64,000 nucleotides of DNA from Glebionis coronaria (lineage: Eukaryota; Streptophyta; Magnoliopsida; Asterales; Asteraceae), in assembly GCA_025667525.1 (NCBI GenBank), contig CM046881.1, positions 497,943,627-498,007,626 on the forward strand, written 5' to 3'. This document shows positions 57,301 through 64,000 of this stretch, piece by piece; the stretch's first letter is position 1, and the number at the start of each line of letters is the position of its first letter. The notes under the pieces were generated by a model. It saw nothing but the letters and a program-made list of their open reading frames with translations. It ran no database searches and was not told the origin of the DNA. A program made the position numbers and the translations under genes.

Positions 57301-58830
57301 GGTAAAGGATGACAAGAAGGCATTGGTATCTGTTGACTCTATGGTCAACTGGAATGATCATCAGACTACCACATTGGAATCAGTTGAGTCCTCGACTGAC
57401 GTGTTTGCAATGATTGCTGGGAATCTATCTGATGCAGAGGAAGCAGACGAGTTTGCTCTTATGGGCATCTCACCTCAGGTACAACATTGTCCTCTTGGTT
57501 GTCATGATAAATATTCAGAATTGTTGTCCCAATATAATGAGTTAAATGATCAGAATGATAAGTATTTTTTAGAAGTTCAAGCCTATAAGGCTTCTTTAAA
57601 CACATTGGAACAACAAAAGAGGTGGCTTCAAGATACTCAACGTGAATATGAGGATAAAATTAGGATATTAAGCATCGATTTAGAAAACACAACAAATATG
57701 CTTAAATATACAGAAAAGGTAAAAGATGACAGTATCAAAGAAAAACAGGAGATAAAAGAAAGATTAGATGCTACAATGTTAAGATTTGAAAAATGCAAAA
57801 GGCACCAAAAAATCTTTCAAAATTAATCAATAGTAGCATGTCTGGTAGGACTAAAAGAGGGTTAGGATTTGATAAATATATTGATTCAGAAGATGTGTTT
57901 GATTTATCTTTTTCGAGTGTCTTTGATGCCGACAAAGAGGAAGAGGGAGAACCTAGTTACAATAGGTTTAAACCAGCAGCAGAAATGCATGCTGTCCCTC
58001 CACCTCTTACTGGAACTTTCATGCCCACTTCTAGGCATAATGACTTGGATGGATCACAGATGCATGAGTCCCCAAAAAGTTCTACTAATTCTAATGACTT
58101 TGTCTCGTGTACTTTCAGTGACAAATCCATTGACTCTGCATCAAGTGGTTCAAGTGAAGAGTCGAGACCTACAAGTTCCAAGTCGAATGATCATGCTGCT
58201 ACTGGTGCTAGGAAGTGTGAAGAAAGAGTTACTTTTCATTCCACAGTGTCTAGTCCTGGTTTATTGAGTCCTAGGAAGATTGATTCTCCTAGAATTGTGT
58301 GTAATAAAGTTAGCAGTATGAAACAATGTCATTCTAATAAAAGGTCGATTAAAACATGTTTTGTTTGTGGAAGTGCATTTCATTTGATTAAAGATTGTGA
58401 TTTTTATGACAAACATTCTTCTATTCATCAAGCATTTCCTGCTCCTGGTCTACCAGGAGTTGCTCCATATTCTTCTAGAAGACTCAATCCTAGTGCTCAA
58501 TCGTTTTCTTCTTCTAGAAGGACCTATCCATTAGCTTCTGATAATTGGAGAAACATTGGATTAACGTCAAACAGAACAACCAGTAACTATTTTTAGAATT
58601 TTAATCCAATTTATCCACATAATTTTGACCACATGTATTTTGGTTTGGGAAATTTGGGAAGTGCTGTTAAGCCCTCAGCAGGTTGTTCTTGGTCAAACAA
58701 TAATACCAATATGATGCATAGACAACCAAAGAACAACGGTGGATCTCATCAATCTTCTTGGCTCTCTACTAAAGATCCACAAGGCAGGCTCAAACCTGAA
58801 AAGGTTTGGGTCCCCTCAAGATACTAACTT
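57301..58830 (+). pseudogene. Element E gag C-terminal coiled coil, linker and second knuckle
   Basis: The frame 57323-57826 is a long coiled coil (LSQYNELNDQNDKYFLEVQ onward). After a shift, 57793-58596 is Ser-rich and ends with the intact knuckle CFVCGSAFHLIKDC (about 58357-58400). A further piece, 58633-58827, leads to the protease (PEKVWVP). The layout matches the same region of D. Confidence 0.8.
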
Positions 58831-58854
58831 TTGCATCTTTATTATCTTGTTGTT

Positions 58855-59653
58855 GTAGGTTACTCCATACCAAGATCCTACTCTAGGAATTGTTGATAGT
58901 GGATGCTCTAGGAGCATGACAGGAAATAAAAGTCTTCTATCTAACTTTGTACCATTTCAAGGCGGCAAGGTCTACTTTGGTGGAGGTGAAGGCAGGATCA
59001 CTGAAAAAGGAACAATTCAGACGCCCAATCTTAATTTTGAGCAGGTCTACTATGTGGAAGCACTTCAACACTTCACCTTGATATTTGTCTCTCAGATTTG
59101 TGACAAGAAGCAGTTTGTTCTCTTTACGGATACTGATGCACTTGTGCTATCCAAAGACTTTAAACTCCCGGATGACTCACAGGTTCTGCTCAGAATCCCT
59201 AGAAGACACAATCTCTATAGCATCAAGCTGAATGAAGTCAACCCTACTGGTCAACTAGCATGTTTGGTTGCTAAAGCCTCAGAAGATAAAGCCACTCAAT
59301 GGCACAGAAGGATGGGGCATGTGAACTTTAAGACCATTCACAAACTAGCAAATATGAACCAGGTCTCTGGTTTACCTCCCAAGTCATTTAGAAATGATAT
59401 TAATTATATTGCTTGCAGCAAAGGCAAACAACATAAAGCATCCTTCAAGGCCATTACTGCTCTCAGCCTTATAACTGAACCATTGCAGCTACTACACATG
59501 GATTTATTTGGTCCTACCTCTATTAGAAGCATTGACCACAAACAATTTTTTCTAGTGGTAACTGATGGATATAGCAGGTTTACGTGGGTTTTCTTCATGG
59601 CTGCCAAGAGTGAGACCTACTCAATTCTTAAAAGATTTTATTACCCTTATTGA
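58855..59653 (+). pseudogene. Element E protease, pre-integrase and start of integrase
   Basis: Protease motif DSGCSRSMTG (about 58897-58926), Gly-rich YFGGGEGRITEKGTI, HHCC region (QWHRRMGHVNFKTIHKL), and the first integrase Asp in HMDLFGPTS. An extra A in the A run at about 59631-59634 shifts the frame near the end. Confidence 0.9.
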
Positions 59654-61004
59654 GAACCAGTTGTCCAAAAAGGTTAAAGGTATTCGTTGTGATAATGGAA
59701 CCGAGTTCAAAAATAAAGACCTCATAGCACTTTGTAATTCTAAAGGCATCAAAAGAGATTATAGTGCAGCAAGAACTCCTCAACAGAATGGCGTGGCAGA
59801 AAGAAAGAACAGGACTCTAATAGAAGCAGCAAGAACAATGCTTGCCGATTCCAAGCTTCCAACCATGTTCTGGACAGAAGCTGTTAATACTGCGAGTTAT
59901 GTTTTGAATAGAGTTTCTATTACAAATCCTCACAAGAAGACTCCTTATGAGCTCCTAACATCCAAAGTTCCAAATATTGCTCATTTGAAGCCGTTTGGGT
60001 GTCCTGTCACCATTCTAAATACTAGTGACTATTTGGGGAAGTTTGATGGCAAGGCAGATGAAGGATACATTGTGGGATATTCAGCTCACTCTCGGGCTTA
60101 TCGTGTCTACAATCTCCAAGCCAAACGCGTAATTAAAACTATAAATCTCAGGTATTTTGAAGAGAAGTCAAACATCCAAGGCAAGGGTCCTGAATGGTAT
60201 TTTGATCTTGATTATCTTAGTTATTCATTAGGATATTTTCGTTTCAAAACTAACCATGATGCAGGTCCACAAGTGTTTGCAACTTCTAGTACAGGTGCTC
60301 ACTCTAGTCTTTCCGACTCAGATGACGAGGATGATATTTTTGTTGTTCCATCCTACTCCACCACAGTCTCTCCTACTCCTCCTAGTGATGCAACTCTATT
60401 GGATGTATTGGATTCACAAGTAGCTCTTGACACTCTACTCAAACAACAACAAGAAGCTACTACAGCAGCTGTTCAAGGTGGCTTTGAGTTTCCCTTGAAT
60501 ACGCCTACTGACAAAGCTGCTCCTAGTACTCCAACTACTACTCCTAGTGCTAGTTTAACACCTATTGGTAGTCCGGCTAGTGAGTCTGCTTCCCATACTC
60601 GATTCTCCAGTCCTTCTGATCTAGGGAACCATCAAAAGAAGTCTTCTACCAAGCTGGATGATATTCATAAACAACCAATAGATGGCATTTTCAACACTGC
60701 TTCATATGATGGTGACTTTGTTGGGGATCTTAATAACTTGGCACCAGAAGTGGAGGTAGCTTCCAATCCAGTGTTGCAATCATACAAAGATCACCCTACT
60801 ACTCAAATTATTGGAGATCCTGGTTCTACTGTCAAGACACGCAGAATGCATAAGAAGGCCACATCTGATCATCATGCTCTTGTGAGCTATATTGAAGATC
60901 AAAAGCGTAATAATCATACGGACTTTCAACATTGTTTGTTTGCTTGTTTTCTTTCACAGGTGGAACCTAGATCAGTCTCTCATGCTCTTGAGGATCAAAG
61001 TTGA
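59640..61004 (+). pseudogene. Element E integrase core and linker
   Basis: Second integrase Asp in RCDNGTEF (about 59688) and Glu in PQQNGVAERKNR (about 59780-59815), then GKADEGYIVGYSAHSRAYRVY, and a Ser/Thr/Pro-rich linker to a TGA at 61002-61004 in place of a Trp codon before VEAMQEKMQQF. The real start is upstream, joined by the frameshift. Confidence 0.9.
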
Positions 61005-62486
61005 GTGGAAGCTATGCAGGAGAAAATGCAGCAATTCTTGTTTCATAATGTTTGGATTCTAGTTGACTTACCAGATGGAAAGACAGCAATCAATACCAAA
61101 TGGATTCTCAAGAACAAGAAAGATGTACGGGGAATTGTGGTACGGAATAAAGCTAGACTTGTCGCACAGGGCCACACTCAAATTGAGGGCATTGACTACA
61201 CTGAAGTTTTTGCTCTGGTTGCTAGAATTAAGGCTATTCGTCTGTTTTTGGCTTTTGCTTCTTATGTGGGCTTTACAGTTTTTCAGATGGATGTCAAGAG
61301 TGCATTTCTCTATGGCAAGATTGATGAGGAAGTTTATGTCACTCAACCTAAGGGCTTTGTTGATCCACTTCATCCCAAGAAAGTTTACAAGGTGGTCAAG
61401 GCTCTTTATGGACTACATCAGGCTCCTAGAGCTTGGTATGAGCGTCTCTCAACTTTCTTGTTAAAGAATGGCTAAAGAAGAGGTAAAATCGATAAAACAC
61501 TATTTCTTAAGAGGAACACCAAGGACATTATCCTTGTTCAGGTTTATGTGGACGATATTATCTTTGGTTCTACTAAGAAGGAATGGTGTGATGAGTTTGA
61601 ACAACTGATGAAAGGCGAATTTCAGATGAGTGCTATGGGAGAGCTTTCCTTCTTCCTTGGTCTTCAAGTCAAGCAACAGTCGGATGGGATCTTCATAAGT
61701 CAAGATAAATATGTTCATGAGCTTCTTCAGAAGTTTGACATAGATCCTCTTAGACCAGCAGCAACACCTTATGAAGTTGCTAAAGGCAAACTCAAGAATG
61801 AGCCAGATCCTCTGGTAAATGTTCACATGTACAGGTCTATGATTGGCTCACTCATGTATTTGACTGCATCACGTCCGGATATCATGTTTGCAGTTAGTGC
61901 TTGTTCTAGACATCAGGTGGCTCCCACGGTTTTTAACTTGAATGCAGTCAAGAAGATTTTCAAGTACATCAAGGCTCAACCCAAGCTCGGCTTGTGGTAT
62001 CCTAAAGAATCACCTTTTGTTCTTGAAGCATATAGTGATAGTGACTATGCAGGTGCTAATAATGACAGAAAGTCTACTACTGGTGGTTGTCAATTTTTGG
62101 GTCGAAGACTTATTTCATGGCAATGCAAGAAACAGACGATCGTAGCTACCTCTTCAACAGAAGCTGAATACGTTGCTGCTGCTAGCTGTTGTGGACAAGT
62201 TTTGTGGATCCAAAATCAGATGTTGGATTATGGGTTCAATTTTATGAACACCAAAATTTTCATTGACAACCAAAGCACTATTTGCATTGTGAAGAATCCT
62301 GTTTTTCATCAACGTACAAAGCATATTGAAATTCGGCACCATTTTATACGGGATGCCAATGAGAAGAGGTTGATAAAGGTTCTTAAAGTTCATACGGATG
62401 ATAATGTTGCTGATTTGTTGACTAAAGCCTTTGATGGTCCTCGGTTCAACCACTTGGTGGTTCACATTGGTATGGTCAATCCTTGA
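61005..62486 (+). pseudogene. Element E reverse transcriptase and RNase H
   Basis: [52 protein letters not shown], a TAA at 61473-61475, then the intact catalytic box YVDDIIFGS (about 61543-61570), MSAMGELSFFLGLQV and SRPDIMF. RNase H follows with SDSDYAG, STEAEYVAAASCC, FIDNQSTICI and VADLLTKAFDG, ending at 62486. Apart from one nonsense codon this half is well preserved, far better than in D. Confidence 0.95.
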
Positions 62487-63112
62487 GATCTATGATTGAG
62501 GGGAGGCTAGGCCTAAGGGGAGGCTAGTGTACATATTTATTAGCACAGACTAACATATTGGTAGATTTTAACAACATATTGAATGGGTTCTAGTGGTGTG
62601 TGTTACTTCTGGTGGAGGTTTTTGCTTACTTCTGATGGTTATATTCATTCATGATTGGCTTCTAGTCCTTACTGGTTAGCTTCTAGTCATTATTGGTTGG
62701 CTTCTAGTGGATAAAAATCCTTCTTTGTCAAGTGATGGTTGACTTCTGGTCTTGGTTTGGGACACTGTTCACTTTGTTGACTTATGCTGACCATATTCTG
62801 CTTCTAGTATTGCCCATTGTGCGCTTTGACTTTTAGTCAACGCATGCAAATTCTGGTATATATCCTCTTATGTAACTTTGGTAAATTGGAATTTTCAAAT
62901 TATGTTAAAAGAGGCAAGTGGTTACTTTGCATTAACTGCCTAATTTGAAAGGGCAACCCCCATTATTAAGGGTCAATGAATAGTTACTCACACCATTATT
63001 TATGGTCAATTAACCCCCCTTAACTCATTCATCTCACTCATAACACACACACATCCGATCCTACTCTCTCAAACCCTAACAAATCATCTTCCATTCCTGC
63101 TAATCAACATCC
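62487..63112 (+). other. Element E spacer between RNase H and third ORF
   Basis: No ORF. Two AGGGGAGGCTAG tracts (62499-62510, 62516-62527) look like an internal polypurine tract. CTTCTRGT occurs at 62606, 62659, 62680, 62701, 62743 and 62801, with several one-base variants. A TATA-like stretch lies near 62860 (GGTATATATCC). Confidence 0.75.
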
Positions 63113-64000
63113 ATGGCTGGCCTGGTATACCAACCTGCTCACAATAAGGTCGCTTATCTAGGAGATGGTCCACACCGTGATGATTTCAATGACATTATGG
63201 AATTCATTGAGGCTTCTAACCTCAGGTATGCTTTTACTATGTGCCCCATTGTTTATGATATCAGTGTCATTCGTCAATTTTGGGCTTCTGCTCGTCTTGT
63301 GGCTGTGGTTGGTCGTCCACGTGAACTCCATGCTACCATAGATGGACGTTCATACGTGGTTACTGAAGCTTCTATTCGTAGTTCCATTCATCTTCAGGAT
63401 GAAGGTGGAGTTGTTTCCATCCCCAATGCGGAGGTTTTAGAGGGGATGGCTGCTATTGGGTATAATCATGGGAGGAAGTTTAACTTCCAAAAGAATCAGT
63501 TTTCCCCCCAATGGAAGCTTCTAGTGCACTTTTTAATTCATTGTTTGAGCCCCAAGTCTGGGAGTTGGGATGCTTTTCCTACTCCTTTGGCTACTGGTCT
63601 AATCTGCATTGCACAGGGTAGGGTATTTATTTTCTCTCGTTATTTGTTTAATGGGATGGTTAGCAATTTGTCTAGTGCTGGTTCTAGGAAGAAACTTTTG
63701 ATGTATCCTAGGTTTTTACAGCAGATACTTGTTTGTATACCTCGTGATAGGGCGGAGCATGAGCCTTCTAATCTTACTGCTAAAGTATACTATAACATGG
63801 CTCATAGGTTTCGCAGGGAGTGGAGGCCCCTCACTGTTGCAATGTTGGGCCTTGCTCAGGGTCCTCCTGATGTTGTTGTTCCTCCGGTTGAACAAGCCGA
63901 GGAGGAACCTCAATTAGGTGATGACCCAATGGAGGAGGAGAATCTTAATGTGGTTGAGGAAGAGCCGGTTGAGGAGGTGGTGGTTGAAAGGCCATCCACT
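63113..64000 (+). CDS. Element E third ORF, N-terminal part, function unknown
   Basis: ATG at 63113 (MAGLVYQPAHNKVAYLGDG); open for all 296 codons to the window end. Homologous to the N-terminal block of the D third ORF by shared spaced motifs (LRYAF, RQFWASA, YVVTEASIR, HLQD, PQWKLLVHFLIHCLSPKSGS, LICIAQGR, LMYPRFLQQ). After ~230 residues it becomes very acidic (EEEPQLGDDPMEEENLNVVE). No catalytic motif, signal peptide or clear membrane span. Probably an accessory protein of this copia group; its intact frame contrasts with the damaged gag/pol. Confidence 0.75.
   Translation, partial: MAGLVYQPAHNKVAYLGDGPHRDDFNDIMEFIEASNLRYAFTMCPIVYDISVIRQFWASARLVAVVGRPRELHATIDGRSYVVTEASIRSSIHLQDEGGVVSIPNAEVLEGMAAIGYNHGRKFNFQKNQFSPQWKLLVHFLIHCLSPKSGSWDAFPTPLATGLICIAQGRVFIFSRYLFNGMVSNLSSAGSRKKLLMYPRFLQQILVCIPRDRAEHEPSNLTAKVYYNMAHRFRREWRPLTVAMLGLAQGPPDVVVPPVEQAEEEPQLGDDPMEEENLNVVEEEPVEEVVVERPST

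Larger units (their letters stand above)
55577..64000 (+). mobile_element. Element E: Ty1-copia retrotransposon with a third ORF, 3' end outside window
   Basis: The 5' LTR (55577-56041), primer site, gag, protease, integrase, reverse transcriptase and RNase H are in copia order; a ~630 bp spacer and a third ORF follow and run off the end. It has the same layout as D. Gag/pol carry at least six lesions, whereas the visible third ORF has none. The five bases before it are TATAC; the partner duplication is outside. Confidence 0.93.

Noticed and set aside
1..64000. tRNA or rRNA genes
   Set aside because: None seen; the only tRNA-like sequences are the short primer binding sites of the retrotransposons.

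Overview
This window is a nest of plant LTR retrotransposons, with one Helitron, one Tourist-like MITE and a CACTA end, and I see no intact host gene. The AT-rich composition, tRNA-Asp and initiator-tRNA-Met primer sites, GT-AG introns and Ty1-copia/Ty3-gypsy domain orders say plant. Several proteins resemble, from memory, element families abundant in Asteraceae (Tanacetum/Artemisia/Chrysanthemum group); no database search was possible. Elements are labelled A-G, plus C1 and C2.

Left part (1-21282). A copia-type gag/linker reading frame (C1) enters from the left edge. It is split at 1238/15593 by a complete Athila-like gypsy element (B, 1239-15592) with very long 3.9 kb LTRs and a GTAAT target duplication. 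B has only gag and protease, with no reverse transcriptase or integrase, and carries a Tourist-like MITE at 11030-11286. The C1 frame resumes after B, ends in a four-copy ~150 bp hairpin repeat, and is followed by noncoding repeats and an LTR at 18555-18910. After that come unrecognised sequence and a CACTA transposon end (21027-21282).

Middle (21295-50039). An old copia C2 is the outer host on the right. Into it went a pol-less copia A (LTR ends at 21394 and 35765); a complete minus-strand copia D (22093-33841, target duplication CGTCA) inserted into A. Further right, C2 reverse transcriptase is split by a non-autonomous gypsy G (37241-49427, target duplication AGCAG). The 5' LTR of G holds a 5.4 kb Helitron (37355-42734); removing it restores a 1518 bp LTR, against 1523 bp for the 3' LTR.

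Right (50040-64000). A gypsy F with a chromovirus-like gag cuts C2 again at 50040 and carries an extra acidic ORF before gag. F is interrupted by copia E (55577 to beyond the window).

Nothing looks fully autonomous: nearly every gag/pol frame carries stops or frameshifts. The points of most interest lie outside the standard domains. D and E both carry a homologous third ORF after RNase H, and each is strewn with its own short motif, densest between RNase H and that ORF. B and G share a folded RNA element and a hairpin downstream of their ORFs, with stem sequences that change while pairing is kept. C1 has covarying tandem hairpins. The Helitron carries a spliceable tandem-exon ORF with SUMO-interaction-like motifs.
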